Source of the DNA: Periconia sp. R9002
Taxonomy: Eukaryota > Ascomycota > Dothideomycetes > Pleosporales > Periconiaceae
Assembly (NCBI GenBank): GCA_023627715.1
Contig: JAMAHW010000009.1
Coordinates: forward strand, 620,001 to 684,000
Length of the DNA: 64,000 nucleotides
Reading direction: 5' to 3'
Shown: positions 24,663 to 37,565 of the stretch, in pieces
How the letters are laid out: the number at the start of each line of letters is the position of its first letter
Position numbering within the stretch: position 1 is the first letter of the stretch
Program-made: the position numbers and the translations under genes
The notes under the pieces: generated by a model
Database searches by the model: none
The model's input: only the letters and a program-made list of their open reading frames with translations
What the model was told of the DNA's origin: nothing

Positions 24663-26500
24663 ATGGCAACCGACCAAGTAGAGGAGAAGCGCGCGGAGAC
24701 CGGGTTGCGCATCGCGCAATTCCGCATAGAGCAAGAGCTGTTCAAGAGCTCGGACAAAGTGCCTGCCGTTGAGAAGGCATCAACGAAGGCGTTTTGCGCC
24801 GACCTTTCTTCCGTCATGAACAAGACCGACCCGTCCAAAAGCCAGGTATATTTCAATATTAGGAGACATGAAAATCTTTTTTGATGAAGGAGCCCACTAA
24901 TACCCATTTATAGACGTGTAAAGATTGGATCATGGCGCACATTGCCCCGACTGAGGCGCGCATCAAGGCCCTTGGGGGCTACATGGTGGGCTTGTCCAAG
25001 TTCACCATTGTAGACCCCAAGGTGAAGGCTGGCAAGCGAGCCAAAAGCCTGATCAATGCCCTCATGTTCGTCTCCGAGGTGCTACATGCCGCCAAGGTCC
25101 ATGCCCCAATGGGGGCCAATCTGGAGAGCTTCTCCACATTGATGAAGCCATCCGTAGAAGAACTCATCGGGCTAGCCACTTCTTTCGCGACTACTAAGGA
25201 CTCGCACGTGGAGAAGAAAGTCGCCCTGATCATCAATTCTTGGGCCAAAGGCCAACTCATCAGCAATACTGACTACAGGGCGTATCGTGACTGCGCAAAA
25301 AATGGCATAAACGTTGCACAAGGTGGCATCCGGTATGAGCTGCCCGACTACTTCGGAGACGAGGCCAATCTCCCGTGGTTTCTGCTGCCAGCGTCATACA
25401 TGCTACAGCCGATGATTGACAATCCCGGCCAACCCATCAACACAAAGCAGATGCGAGCCATTAGCATGAACAAGAAACCAGCCTCCGACAAGGTTCAGAA
25501 GCTTCTCAAGAACTACTTTGACAACATTGATCTGAAGTATTTGCCCACTGGAGATAACCCCACAGGGGAGACTGAAAAGTACAAGATCTCTGTGGATGCC
25601 ATGGGTCAGCTAGTCAAAGAGAACAAGGGAACTGGCGAAAAGACGGTAGTCTGTAACAGTTATGGCTGGTCACCCTCATTCTGCGAAGACATGCGTAAGC
25701 ATCAGGTACCAGCCGTCATTGTAGAGAAGAGGGCGGAGAGTAAGCAAAAGCAGGAGGAGCAACAGAGACTGGCTGAAGAGCGACGCCAACAAGAACGTAC
25801 TCAAATGCAAGCCATGGATCGGAGCAGCGAGGGAGAAAACCATAGAGGCCAGAGGCGTGCGAGCCGATTTGACAATGGATACCATCCTCAGGCTCGAGCA
25901 AACTACCAGCAGGCACCTTCCTCTTCCAGGCCGCCATCCCAGCCATTCACTCAACCTCCGCCATTCCAGCCTCCATTCCCCACTGCTGCGTACCCAGTCA
26001 GCCAGGGCTTCTCGAACAACGGTCATCACAACTTCGGTGCCAACCCAAGCCATCACAACTTCGGAACCCACCCAGGCCACCACAACAGTAGTTTTCAGAC
26101 CAGCAACATCCAGAGCAATGACAGCAATAACTTCGGCTATCATAACAACAGCTATGAGAGCCGCGGTTACGGTCAGAGCGGATACAGCAACAGTCAAGAC
26201 GGCCGCGCTTACAGCCAGAGCAGCTACAACAGCAGTCAAGACGGTCGTGGCTATGGTCAGACCAGTTACAACAACACTCAAGACAATCGCGGCTATGACC
26301 AGGGTGGCTACAACAATCCCAACAGCTTTGGTCATCAAGCTTACCCCAGCTCTGGCTATGGCAGCTCTGGATACAGCAATCAAGGAGGCTACCACAGCGG
26401 TCCACCGCAGTCTCAAGGTGGTTTCCGAGCTGGTCATCGAGGAGGCAACCGTGGTAGAGGAGGAGCAGGATACCCTAGACGTGGCAATAGGCGTACCTAG
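24663..26500 (+). CDS. CID-domain protein with Gly/Tyr/Gln-rich tail
   Basis: Exons 24663–24845 and 24914–26500 with a 68-nt intron (GTATAT donor, CTAAT branch, TATAG acceptor); 589 aa. Residues about 5–170 are helical and look like a CID (RPR) domain, the fold that reads the phosphorylated RNA polymerase II CTD; the central blocks are LINALMFVSEVLHAAK and VALIINSWAKG. Residues about 330–390 form a Gln/Glu/Arg helix. The remaining 200 residues are Pro/Gln then Asn/Ser/Tyr/Gly-rich with repeats such as GYGQTSYNNTQD, ending in an RGG-like box, GGNRGRGGAGYPRRGNRR. The tail is prion-like and likely to bind RNA or phase-separate. A role in 3' processing or transcription termination is inferred from the domain order. 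Confidence 0.85.
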
Positions 26501-27331
26501 GCAGCGAATGGAAGGTCTTGAAGCGTAGGCTCGGCCTTGCGACGAGGTAAAAAAAAAGGGCAATGGGGACTGGATTTTCTTTCTTCCATTTTTGTATGTA
26601 CGATAGTTTGGATCTTGAGATACCCGATGCAGGTTTTGCATTTCATGACTGAGGGCGTTCGGGCGGCGGGAAAAGGCAAGACACTGTGCATCGAAGCGAG
26701 TGCTTCATTTCAGCGGGCATCACAATAGCTAGGCGTGTGAATAGCACACAATAGGCACAATACAATACTGATAGTTCAGACAATAGCAAGCGCGTGTTAG
26801 TGAAGACATGGATGATCGTCACTTGTAATTAGTCGTTTTAAAGAAGCATTGACTCGCCTCGGCCACTTGGTACCACGCACGTTTTGGCGTCTCCGTTCGT
26901 TCATTGATTGCCACCGCCTACTACAACCAAGCGCAAGCTTCCGTCATCTACCTACCTACCTACTATCCATACTCACTATATTTGGCTACATTGACGTCTT
27001 TTTGCCTTGTTGCATCCCACTCTGTGTTGAGCGAGGTGGTGAGAGAGAGTACGACGGTCCAGAGGCACGTCGCAGAGATTGAACACGTTATTACTTTGTG
27101 TGGCTGGCGGGGTTGGCACCGGCAAAAGTTTGGGTAAGTCTCCTCCAAGAGTCGCGTTAACGTTATTGTACGCGCGTGGCCGCCATGCAACTGCGCTAGC
27201 CGGGGTCGCCCCATCACCTTACATCCCATAACCAAAACCCCCCTCTACCCTCTTTCTTGCTTCCTCAAGGCCCCTTCGCTGACCATGGCCATTATTAGTT
27301 TGGAATTGCTTGTTAGCGGACCCTCCGCGTA
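26501..27331. other. Intergenic, same-strand genes, 0.8 kb
   Basis: Contains the CID gene 3' UTR and the promoter of the chromodomain gene. A CTACCTACCTAC microsatellite lies at 26948–26963. No supported gene. Confidence 0.6.
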
Positions 27332-30300
27332 ATGGCCACCTCTTCTAAGCGCAAGCGCAAGTCCACCTCCACCCCGAAACAAAGCACCAACAAGCGACGG
27401 AAGCAGGAGACTGAGGAGTTCTATTCCGTCCGTGCAATCCTGAAAGAGGAAGATAGACGGGGAAAGCGCTTCTTTTTCGTCGATTGGGACGGAATTGACC
27501 CCAAGACCAAGAAGCCGTACGCCCCAGAGTGGATTCCAGAAGAGTGGGCGACCGCATACTTGGTTGCCGAGTGGGACAGACAGAAGGCAAAGAAGGCGCG
27601 TGAAACTGCCCGGGAAGCAGACGCGAACAACCATCCAGACACCACCACCACCGACATCACCACAACAGCCCCCACCAACGCTTTCCCCGCCGCCTCCACC
27701 TCGCTCGAACCTTCGCCCCAACCTCAACCGCGCCGAAAACCTCCCGTGGTAGACAGTAGCCCATCGACCGCGAGAGCGTCTACCCCCATATTCGAGCCTG
27801 AACATCCGTCGCCGCGCGTTCGCGTCCAGTCGACAAGTCTCAGCGAGACCTCAGCAGAGAACACTCACTTGACAAAACCACACCATCACCAATCACCTCA
27901 CGTACACATCCCTCCTCTGCGAAGCAGCTTCGATCCAGAAGAATACGAGCGCATTGCATCACAAGCTCTTTTTCGGGCCCCGAGCAGTTCATTAAGCTTT
28001 GTGAATCCCTCCCAATCATCGTCCTACAGCGGATCGCGCGAGTACCGCAATTCTGGTTATTGCCGCGACTCGGAAGACGAAGACGACCCAGCAGAAGAGG
28101 CGGATGGTTCGGCAAGCTACATTCCTACTACACAGGAAGTCTCGGCTGATAGCTTTACTCAAAACTCATATCCCTGTAGCAACCAGGTAATTAATACATT
28201 CACTCTGAGGGAATTTCCTGCTTCAATTACTAATCATAGCGTGTAGCTTCTGCCTACCCGTCCCCATTCCCCGTCATTGTTTTCCATTCCAGAGACCGCG
28301 TCTGACGGTGTCATTGAATTAGTCGAAGATTCACAGCCCGGTGCATATGAACAAGAACAAGTATTAGGAGAGGAGGATATCCCCGATACTTTTGACGCGT
28401 TTGAGTCTGCTTTACAGGAAACCCTCGCAACCGAGACCGAAACCAGGGCTGAAGGCTACGTTGATCCGACCGTATCAGTATCTCAGACGCAGAACGAAGA
28501 AAACCAAGCTGCAGCAGGTGCTGAATCAGAGGCTGTCGAACCTGACAACGCTTCTCAACCAAGAGCAGAAACTAGCGACGGCGCTGGCAAAGATACCCAA
28601 GACTGCATTGGCGGAGTTGCATCGAGTCCACGATCCCCGCACCAAGAAACAGAGATTGCAGAGACTGAAACCGTCTCTCGCCAAGCAGAAAAAGAAGGGG
28701 AAGCCAACGGTGAAGGCCGTGATATTGTTGAAAGAGGAGAAAAAGACGCAGCGTTTGAATCGACTTTGGGCTCTAATACCGTTGGAGGCGTCGCTCAACC
28801 AGTAGGGAGTGTGCAAAGTGTTAGTGCTACAAACGAGGGCCGCCCTGACACAGAGCACGAGTCAACACAACCAGAGGTGCAGCCCCAACCGGTTGCGGAA
28901 GCGGCACAGTACCAACTACGCCAAGAATCTGAGGCAGCAACACCCCTCCCCACAGACGTTCAGCATAAGGAAGCAGGCGTTGCCAGAGATACCTCGGAAC
29001 GCGCCATAGCTGCTGTCAACGGGCCTGAAGTCAATCAAGATATTCTCGCGGAAGAAGAGCCGCACAGCGTTCGGCAACAAAGTGACATCGCAGCGACCCC
29101 ACTCCCTCTGGAACAGGCAGATAGTATACAAACATCTACCCGTTCGTGGGGCTATCATCCTGCATCTGCTGAGCAGTTCGCCCAACCTATCCCTGCTGAC
29201 AATTACTCAGCCACTCAGAACGAAGGCACACCGACCATCCTCCCCACAGTCGAGAAAGGCTACATCACTCCACGCGATCTTACTCCTCGGTCACGTCACG
29301 ACTCATCACAACAATCGCCTGAGGTTGTTGATCTGATAGTCACCCCTTCCCCTGCACCCCCAAAGCCACCAGCCGACTCCGTGAGCACGTTGAGTTCAAA
29401 CGCCCCACCACGACCTCACACGCCAGCCACCGCCATGGAAGGCTTCGAAGAGGAGGTTAAAAAGGTGCTTGCAGAGCAAGCCTCGGCCAACTCCTTCACA
29501 CCTACGCGGAGATTACTGCAGTCTAGTTTGTTTGGTGGTAGCGACACGCGTTCTCCTTCAGCAATTCCAGCAGAAAGGCCACTTGGCTCGCAAGTGCAAA
29601 CTTCGCTTCGGACGGTTGTTATGTCCAACAATGCGACCGTGGAAGCGGAAATGGGTCCGGCTGAAAAAACGGCTGAACCAAACAGTGACGGACATGAAGC
29701 GATCGATAACAACGCCATCCCCTTGATCTCGACTGCACCTGCTTCCGTGGACAATGAAGAACTGAGCGAATCGGACGATAGCGCAAGTTTGTTAAACGAC
29801 GATCTCAACTTGCAACCAGGAGAATTTGTCGTGCCTCTACCAATGGAGGGTCGACAGGTCAACATATATAAGGATGAGTTCAGAAACAATACGGAGGTTG
29901 TGGAATCTTTTCTCGGCGAACCTGACAAGTTTGATGATTTCAGTAAGATTGAAGACATCTATCATCGCCTGGTCGCCATCGAGACACATGTGGATCTTCT
30001 TTACAGCGAGCCTTCTCCAACGCAAAGCGATGGCTCGGACGTAGGCTTATCAACTCAATGCCAGCATCAAGTGCAGTGGAGTTGCGAGAACTCGATCAAA
30101 TTTAAGTTCCTTAGTCTTTTGTTTGACCATTTGAGGGATCGCAGCATGAACATGGTACTCGCTGTAGAGAAGGATAACAAGCGATTATTTACGATTATCG
30201 AAAACTTCTTACGTGGAAATCTGGTCAACTTCAAAATACCTTCCTGCAATACCCAAGCAGACCCAGCAAAGGCAACCAGTAATCTCGTGGTCACAGTTAT

Positions 30301-31684
30301 ATCTGTTGATGAAAATCCAGTCGTTCAGCCACCGGACCTCGTTATCCTTCTCGACGGTTTTTTCGAGGCAGAGCAAATTCGAGGCAGAAAGTGGGCTCTC
30401 AACCCTGCGAAAGCTTCAATTCCTGTCCTACATCTAGTGATACCTAGGGCACTTGGTCATATTGAACGCTACGTCTCGAAAGCTATCAAACCGCGGGAAC
30501 GATTGCATACCGCCTTAGCAACGTTGTCCCAATTCCAAGAAGACATGCTTCTGGGGCGGGCTATGCACTCTCATACGCTAAGTCCCCGAGAAGTTGCAGA
30601 AGAAGTCGCTTCTTTCCTCACATCAGCACAGCCTAGTCAAGGGTCTCGTGTATGGCCTTTGCCATTGATAGGTAGCATCAAGGAAATGGTCGAATTTCAG
30701 TCGCAACTTTCTCAGGAAGCTATGCCTTCTCCGGAATGGCAATCATCATCTTTGAAGCGCCCCCTCGAACATGAACAATCTGATGCCGCCAAACGTATGC
30801 GTTTCACGCCACAGCCACAAGATACGCAAACCCCAGGACGGATCAATGACACAACTCATATCAGTGATTCCATGCCTGGGACCGCTACAGAAGTCTCCGA
30901 GTTGCAAAAACAATTGGAGGGTGCCAAACGAGACGCGGCAAATGAACGGAACTTGCGGCGAGCTCTACAAAAGCAGCACAAACAGGAGCTGAAATTCTGG
31001 GAAGAACAACAAACCCGACACGAGGAGTTCAGCAGGACGTACGGATCCGTGAAGAAGGAGAAGGAAGCAGCAGGAATTCGCCTCGAGGCAGCGGCCAGAA
31101 CGGAAGCGAATCTGCGTGAGCAGCTCACCATCCAGAAGGATGAAAATGCAACGATACAGAGCGCATTAAAAGAGCTGCAGAACCTACACCTTCAATCTGA
31201 CGACGAAAAAATCGCGCAGATCACGCGATTGAACCAAGAGCTCGAGGCGGCCAAGGAGAGCGAAAAGCGCGCTATCAAAAGCAAGACCTCCACGGAACGA
31301 GACCTCGAGTACATCAAAGACCAGTACCAACAGGCGCAAACCGCCGCCCGCGAAGCGCAGCAGGAAAACGACGAGCTGAGGAAACAGCTCGACGCAGCCA
31401 CCAAGCGCGATCCAGCCAAAATCTACAACCTCGCGGAGCTGCACTACCAGCGCCATGAGAAGCTCATCGGTCGCAAGGAGGATACGAATCTGGCTTTGAT
31501 CGAGATGCTTAAGAAGCAGCTCGCCACCAAGGAAGAGGAGAACGCGAGGCTGAAGGCTGCGAGGGGTGTCGGTGCTGGGACCCGCGCGCAGAGCGTAGGT
31601 GCCCGAACCAGGCCGTCTAGTCGCGCTGCTAGTCCGCTGCCTGGGAACCGTGACCGGGTCGCGAATTTGAGGAATGTTGGGTAG
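27332..31684 (+). CDS. Chromodomain + HDA2/3-like HDAC-complex subunit
   Basis: Exons 27332–28186 and 28247–31684 with a 60-nt intron (GTAATT donor, TTACTAATC branch, GTGTAG acceptor); 1430 aa. A basic N-terminus (SSKRKRKSTSTPKQ) leads to a chromodomain-like block at about residues 30–72, with FYSVRAILKEE, RFFFVDWDG and PEWIPEEWA supplying the aromatic cage positions. A long acidic, disordered stretch covers about 90–800. Residues about 815–1085 resemble the HDA2/3 domain of class II histone deacetylase complexes (NIYKDEFRNNTEVVESFL, then VILLDGFF, then VLHLVIPRALGHIERY). Residues about 1165–1390 are a coiled coil. The architecture suggests a subunit that ties an Hda1-type deacetylase to methylated histone H3, as in fungal heterochromatin complexes; the exact orthologue is not determined. 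Confidence 0.88.
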
Positions 31685-32516
31685 AGCGAGTGAGTTTCTT
31701 TTGGAATAGTGAGATGTGCATGGCCATGTCTTGTCTACCCGCGTGCGAGAACACTGCGGCATGTATACGTGTATCAAATCCTTATTCGGTTTTTCTGTTC
31801 CATTTCGGAAGTCTCATTTCTTTTTTTATGCATGGCACGGGTGGTCGATGATGTTCCTCTCTTTTCTATCTTGTTTTCATCTCGGCATACTGCTACCCAA
31901 CCAACCCCCTTCACATTTTCTTTTCTTCCTCTTCTTCCTTTTCTTGCAAGCATTTGGGTACTTTTTCAAGGCGAGGCGAACACTTCGGTATGATTTTATA
32001 TGTCCTCCTTTTTTTCATGCATTTCCTTTCCTTTTCTTTTGCCTTTGAGCGGGCTATGAGGGGGTGAGAAGTAGGGAAAGATTCTTTACATACATACGTG
32101 ACCACTGTCCATCCATCCAGCTTTTTTCCCCCTCGATCTACGACCAGTGGTCTGGGTCATGGAGATAGCTGGACAGACGGACGGACGGATTAGCTAGCAT
32201 GCATACATACATATATGCTATGAGACTCATTTTCTGGAAATTGTGGAGAGTGATGCTGCTTTCTATTAAATGTGTGATGCCTCGATTGTGAGGAAGGGGG
32301 GTTTCAAGATTGTTATAATACCGCGTCTTCTGCCGTCGTATAGCGGATTCGGTATGTGGCGCTTGATAATAATAACAGCCATCGCTACCTACATGTATGT
32401 ACGTGCTTTTACATTTTCACAGATCCAAACACTTCTTTTCAACATCAAAATACAGGATAATTACCATGCAACCCATTACATCCCCGTCTTCATCCTCCCA
32501 ACCCCCCTCCTCTCTC
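31685..32516. other. Convergent 3' region
   Basis: Separates two convergent genes. T-rich and pyrimidine-rich, with GGACGGACGG and CATACATACATA short repeats near 32170–32215. No supported gene. Confidence 0.6.
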
Positions 32517-33813
32517 TTACCCCCTACTCTCCCAAAACCCAGCCACACCCTCCAAATCATCCGCATTCAAAAAGTCGGCGCCCTCATCCCACAAGACCCG
32601 CCACACCGCATTGCGCGTGCCCACGGGGTACGCAGGTTGGTTCCAGTAGCGCACCTTGATGCCCTTGTCGTGCGCGGCTTTGATCTGCTTGCGCAGCGTA
32701 TCCAGCTGCGTCGAGTTGAACTCCTGGTTGCGGATTTCGCCGAAGGAGGCGGCGAAGTCGGTGGAGGCGATGGGGGAGTCTGTTTTTTGGGGGTGGTTTG
32801 GTTAGTTGGAAGGGAGTTGGATGTGTTGGTTACTAGGGAAGTGGTCGTAGGGGGGGAGGGAGGAGTAAGGACGTACCGTTTGAAGTGATGTTGGCAGAAG
32901 TAGTGGATAAAGCAGCAAGAGGGCCATCGAAGAAAGCATCACGGGGGTTAGCTTCTTGGACGAGGTCGAGCGGTGTGTTGCCGGTTCCGATGACGGTGAC
33001 GGGTTTCGAGGTGAAGGTTTTACCGTCGTAGGTTGAAAGCCAGTTTCCTGAGCGTAGGGGCTCGAGGGCTTTGAGGACCACAGGCCCTGTTCGCAACGTC
33101 GTTAGTGACTACAAGATCTTGTATTGGCATCGTGAAGAGGAGGGGGGTGATGTGGCTTACATGTTTCAGGCCCGGAGGTCTTCAGGTCGATGAAAAAGTA
33201 CAGCGTCTGTCCGCTTGAGGTGTCGTAGACGCCGTTTTGGGTTGGCTCGGGGGCGAAGTCGGTGATGGGGTTTTGGCGGTGCAAGGTGTCGAGGATGGGG
33301 TTGATGTAGAGGGATTCGAGGGTTCGCTCTTTGGTGAGGGCGCTACGCTCGTGACCGACCTGTTTTTATTTACCGATTAATTAGAGATTGTTCTTCTCGT
33401 TTCAATATAGTGAATGAAAACCCGCGAAATTGATACAACATGAGTATGTAGGTCTGCCATAGAAATGGAACTAGAGTACTCACATAAAGCGTCCCATTAA
33501 TCAACCAAACATCCGCTTCCGTAGACATGGCGCCATACGAAAGCCCTGAGTAAAAAGGCACATCCCTCCAATAATCATTATGGCTGTGGAACGGTTTCTA
33601 CATCATTCCAAAAACAGGACATATGAATTAGCATACGGTCACGTGCAGTCGCGTCTGCGCCGTCTCGGAACCTACCGGGATAATGCCGCGCGTGAAATCC
33701 GTAGGATACGTGTACTTGTTGGAGTTATCCGTGTTTTTGAGGATGTTTTGCAGCGTGCTCGGCGTGGATGCCAAAGCGGTGCCGGCGAGGACGGAGAGCG
33801 GGAAGTAACGCAT
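32517..33813 (-). CDS. AIM6: Secreted PLC-like phosphodiesterase, AIM6 family
   Basis: Five exons: 33813–33676, 33597–33484, 33359–33161, 33086–32877 and 32779–32517, with introns of 78, 124, 74 and 97 nt; 307 aa. All joins keep frame and use GT–AG. Residues 1 to about 15 ([15 protein letters not shown]) form a signal peptide. The PLC-like barrel signature follows: HSHNDYW (residues 50–56), TEADVWL (72–78, acidic metal-site residues) and VGHER (85–89), then [11 protein letters not shown]. Near the C-terminus [13 protein letters not shown] and [15 protein letters not shown] complete the family pattern. Proteins of this type resemble glycerophosphodiester phosphodiesterases; the substrate is unknown. 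Yeast AIM6 (about 390 aa) is longer. Confidence 0.88.
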
Positions 33814-36692
33814 TGCGGGAGGTGATGGCGATCGCCGGGTGTGTACAAACAAACTCCGAAGGCAAAGGAGCAGTAACCACGCCCAATTATTATATTAGTT
33901 GATTGAATGACGAGCGACCTTTAATGGCGACGAGCAGTCAATGGCAGAAAGGCGATACAACGGTTCCTGAGAGACTGGAGCTTTATAAACAGTTGACGAT
34001 GTCGATGCACCAAGCAGGGGATACGGCAACGGCCATCAAATGTGTACAGGGGACTGCGCGCTTCTTGGCCAATCGTTCCAACGCGTGGTGGAAGCTTGAT
34101 CGGACCGCGGCAACGCGTCATTTCTCTGGGATTGATTACATAATTTTTCTCGATATCATTTCAGGTGGAGAATGTTCCCTTTTTTCCAAGTGGAGAGGTT
34201 TTTGCGGGTTCGGTGGAATCAGATGGCCACTCGGAGAGGGTCTCGGAGGCACGCTGTACTTGTCACTATCTAGTAGCGTGAACATCTCCGGTGTTGTAAC
34301 TAGGGGGAAATAACCACTCCTCGGCGCTTCTTGTCGCCCAAATCTTCTGCTATGATGGTACAATTGGTCGTGGACGTTCTACTTGAAAGTGAGGGTAACA
34401 ATATCTCGAAAACTGCAGAGAAACAAGTTACCAACAGAACGGTAGTCGTTCATTCGGCGAATTCTATTAGGTACAAGTGAGCACGCGACTCAAACAGCGA
34501 AACTTCATGTTACTGAAGATTAGGAATCACATTACGATGGGGTTTTGTTTAAATCTTGGTAGGTATATTGCAAAGAGAAAGCATAAAATATTGAAGTATC
34601 CTTGGTAGTAACCGATGGCAGAAGACTGTGTCGATGCATATGCAACACATGTAGTCTACTACATACGGGGAAACTACCGACATCTCGGTTTCTATGTATG
34701 ACATCTGTGGTCAACTGTACGCACTTGTGAGAATGGTGAAGGTGAGACGAGGCGCCATAGCCAGACTTAAGCCAAAACTTAAATATTGCAGTCTAGGCCG
34801 TAGTTGACCATTACGATCTGATGTCGAGTAGATTGGGTCAATTCCGGAATAGACATACTATCATTTAAGACGGCATTGACATCATCAGCGATGGAGTTGC
34901 CCGTCGTCATGGAGGTCCCAACATCATACTTCGACCGTATATAAGTCAATTCCAGGAACTACTGGTTGTCCGACGCAAAACGCCATTTTCGGGTAATTGA
35001 TTGAACCTATGTCTGCAAGTCATCTGCTCTTACGGTTCTTATTCAGCGGGTATATCTCTTCAACCATTGACCTCGATGAATTAATCATTCATGTCACGCG
35101 GGGCTTGGTAAATTTGAGCCAGGGAACGATCGAAGTCCTCAGACATACGACGGATTCAACGCCCGTCGGTTCTGAGCACACAAGTCGTCCGGGACTTAAG
35201 AATCCGTCCGCTCTCATAAAAAGGCCGAGGGAAAGGTCTCATAGCAAGCGCACGCAACACTGTCGATGACTTTAGCGGCAGTGCTTGCATGTGTCCCGAC
35301 TGATTCTTTATGCAGATGGGAATCGGGTGCCTGATTGCGATCGTCCTAAGTGTGATGGACGTATTGATATCGCGAAGCAAAAAAAAGGTTGGTTGAAAGT
35401 CGACGAGGGACGGTATAAAGATCCTGCTTACAGTTTCCAAGCTGGGAAGGGATGTAGATGTGAGGTTTAGAAGGCGGGACGCGACAAGTGCAAGTGCTGA
35501 GGAGGGACCGGAGAGATACACGTGCGGTGGGTTAGAGCATAGGCATCGTCTTTCTCGTTTGTTGTTTGTGTCACCAAACACAACCTTTAGTGACGTCGTG
35601 CCTGCTCTTTGCACCTGCTGCCTAATCCATTGGCCAACACCCTCACCTATCCAAACTTACGACATCTCTTCACCACCTCCTTTCTACACTATTTCTTTTT
35701 TGATACTATATATTCTGCTTTAGGCAGAAATTTTCTCAGTAAAGAAGTTTAAGCAGGGGGCTCTCTAGAATCCTTTCGTTATGTCGGGCCTAGGGAGCTC
35801 ATTCCAGAGTTACGATTCGACTCTCTACCACGGTAGAACTCAATCGCATACGAGTGTCTAATCCGGGTTGCTTCTTTACTATTTTTGTTTTTTTGGGGTG
35901 CGTGGTTCGATTCGTGATCGGGGCTCTATTGAGCGTGCGGGTGGGGGTTTTCTTTTTTTATGTTTTAGGGGAGGTAAAGAGTATAAGGTGGGGAGCACAA
36001 CCATTTTAACTGACCATCCTCCGTCTATGAATGAAGTGTATTTATTTAGCTGGAGAACAGTTACTTGTTGCACCTTTGAAAGCTCGGCGTGAACGGCTCG
36101 GCGTCAGCATGTCTCTGGAATAGGCAGTCGGTCGCTCGTATCAGGGACCAATGTCGTGAAGCTTTCCGCAATGCCTCGGCGGATTGTTGGTATATTGACG
36201 CGTAGTCAATGTCCGCAGGCTCACATCTCATCAAAGCACCTCACATGTTAAAAACATGGAAGACGAGGAAGATGGACAAGGAACAGAACATATTCCCGTC
36301 TCGCTTAGCGGGCAGCCTCGGTACGTTGGGGTGGAGAGGACGGAACGCGACACGAGATCGTCACACCACGCAATCCATCTGGGGTTGGTGGCATTGTGGG
36401 GGAATGGATGGGGCATGAGCTCCGCAGACTCCGGCGGCCCAACATCGAAGGCTATTTGTGGCGCCTTCCGCATTTCGCTGTTTTTATTACATTGCCGCTG
36501 CCTGCTTTTTTATCGGCGTGCCTAGATGCCTTATTTGGTCTGCATCTCGCGGTTTGCTGCTGTTGCGTGAGGTTTGCTCTTACACCACCACCACCACCAC
36601 CACCACCCCCACAACTACTATACTTCACAAAGCACCGTCCTATCGTCTCCATCTTTATTTTGTACAGCGCGATACCCTTTGCTTCCTTCAAA
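33814..36692. other. Divergent intergenic region, 2.9 kb
   Basis: Lies between the starts of the AIM6-like gene (-) and the Mpo1-like gene (+). ORFs at 33924–34313 and 34997–35269 (+) and 35156–35614 (-) are short, have no domain and change character part-way. The part from about 34.3 to 35.1 kb is AT-richer than its neighbours, as expected of old decayed sequence, but no element ends are visible. A CAC microsatellite lies near the 3' side. Confidence 0.5.
36583..36606. repeat. (CAC)n microsatellite
   Basis: Eight CAC triplets about 90 bp before the start codon of the Mpo1-like gene, so probably in its promoter or 5' leader. Confidence 0.85.
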
Positions 36693-37565
36693 ATGCCTCT
36701 CTTTGATCTCAAGAAGAACTTGATCTTCGTACGTGCTTTCCTCGCTTCGGCATAGCCAGAAATCCCGCATCTACTACAACACATTACATGAAGCTAACAA
36801 GGTCGCGTCTCTAGTATGGTGCATACCATCGCGAACCAGTGCGTATACACTCATACGGCGCCATGATCATGCGCTACCTTATCCAAAGCCCATGTTGATC
36901 AAATTACCATCTAGACCAATGTCGCCATTCACATCACGTGCGTGCCTCTTATTCTCGGCACCGCTTTCGTTCTTGTGAGTAGATGCCAGTCTTGAAGAGC
37001 AAAGACCGAAAGAAGAATATGAGAAGCTAATATATGGGTGACAATAGGGTTCCAACACACCCGCTCTTCGCACACCAGGCTTCCTCACCAAAGTCGGGTA
37101 CGCAAAACCCCCCGTCCCATTCAAAAACAACAAAAAAAAAAAACTAACCAACCCCCCCCTTATAGCCTCCCCCTCAACCTCGCCAGCATAGCCTCCCTAA
37201 CCTACACATCCCTCTACCTAGCCCTCTCTCCCAACGCAGCAGGCCTAGGTGTCGCACCCCTCATCTTGTCCAGCGCGACGCTCGCCAACCGCCTACCACA
37301 ACTCTACGACCGCACCAAGATCAACACTATCGCCGCCAGCTTGCACGTCATTAGCTGGATCCTCCAGTTCGTTGGGCACGGCAAGTTTGAGGGCCGCAAG
37401 CCCGCGCTTCTAGATAACCTTGTCCAGGCGCTGTTCCTGGCCCCGCTTTTCGTGTGGTACGAGGTGCTGTTCAAGTTGGGGTTTTACAAGGGGTTGCAGA
37501 AGGAGGTGGAGGTGGGGATTGAAGAGGAGGTGGCCAAGTTGGAGAAGGGAAAGAAGAGAGAGTAG
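36693..37565 (+). CDS. MPO1: Mpo1-like 2-hydroxy fatty acid dioxygenase (DUF962)
   Basis: Five exons: 36693–36728, 36815–36838, 36915–36974, 37048–37097 and 37166–37565; 189 aa. Introns are 86, 76, 73 and 68 nt, all GT–AG, with donors GTACGT, GTGCGT, GTGAGT and GTACGC. The product starts MPLFDLKKNLIF, then YGAYHREP on a 24-nt microexon, then TNVAIHITCVPLIL. These carry the His residues of the DUF962 iron-binding core. Hydrophobic segments (LPLNLASIASLTYTSLYLAL) and the second signature, LHVISWILQFVGHGKFEGRKPALLDNL split around its GHG…GRRP-like centre, follow. Yeast Mpo1 is an ER membrane Fe(II) dioxygenase acting in α-oxidation of phytosphingosine-derived 2-hydroxy acids. The C-terminus is acidic then lysine-rich. 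Confidence 0.92.

Noticed and set aside
25676..26641. 321-codon ORF (-) opposite the CID gene
   Set aside because: Val/Ala/Thr-rich mirror of the Asn/Tyr/Gly repeats on the plus strand.
35760..35860. Possible tRNA relict (CAGAGT…GATTCGACTC)
   Set aside because: The T-loop spacing is wrong and there is no acceptor-stem pairing.
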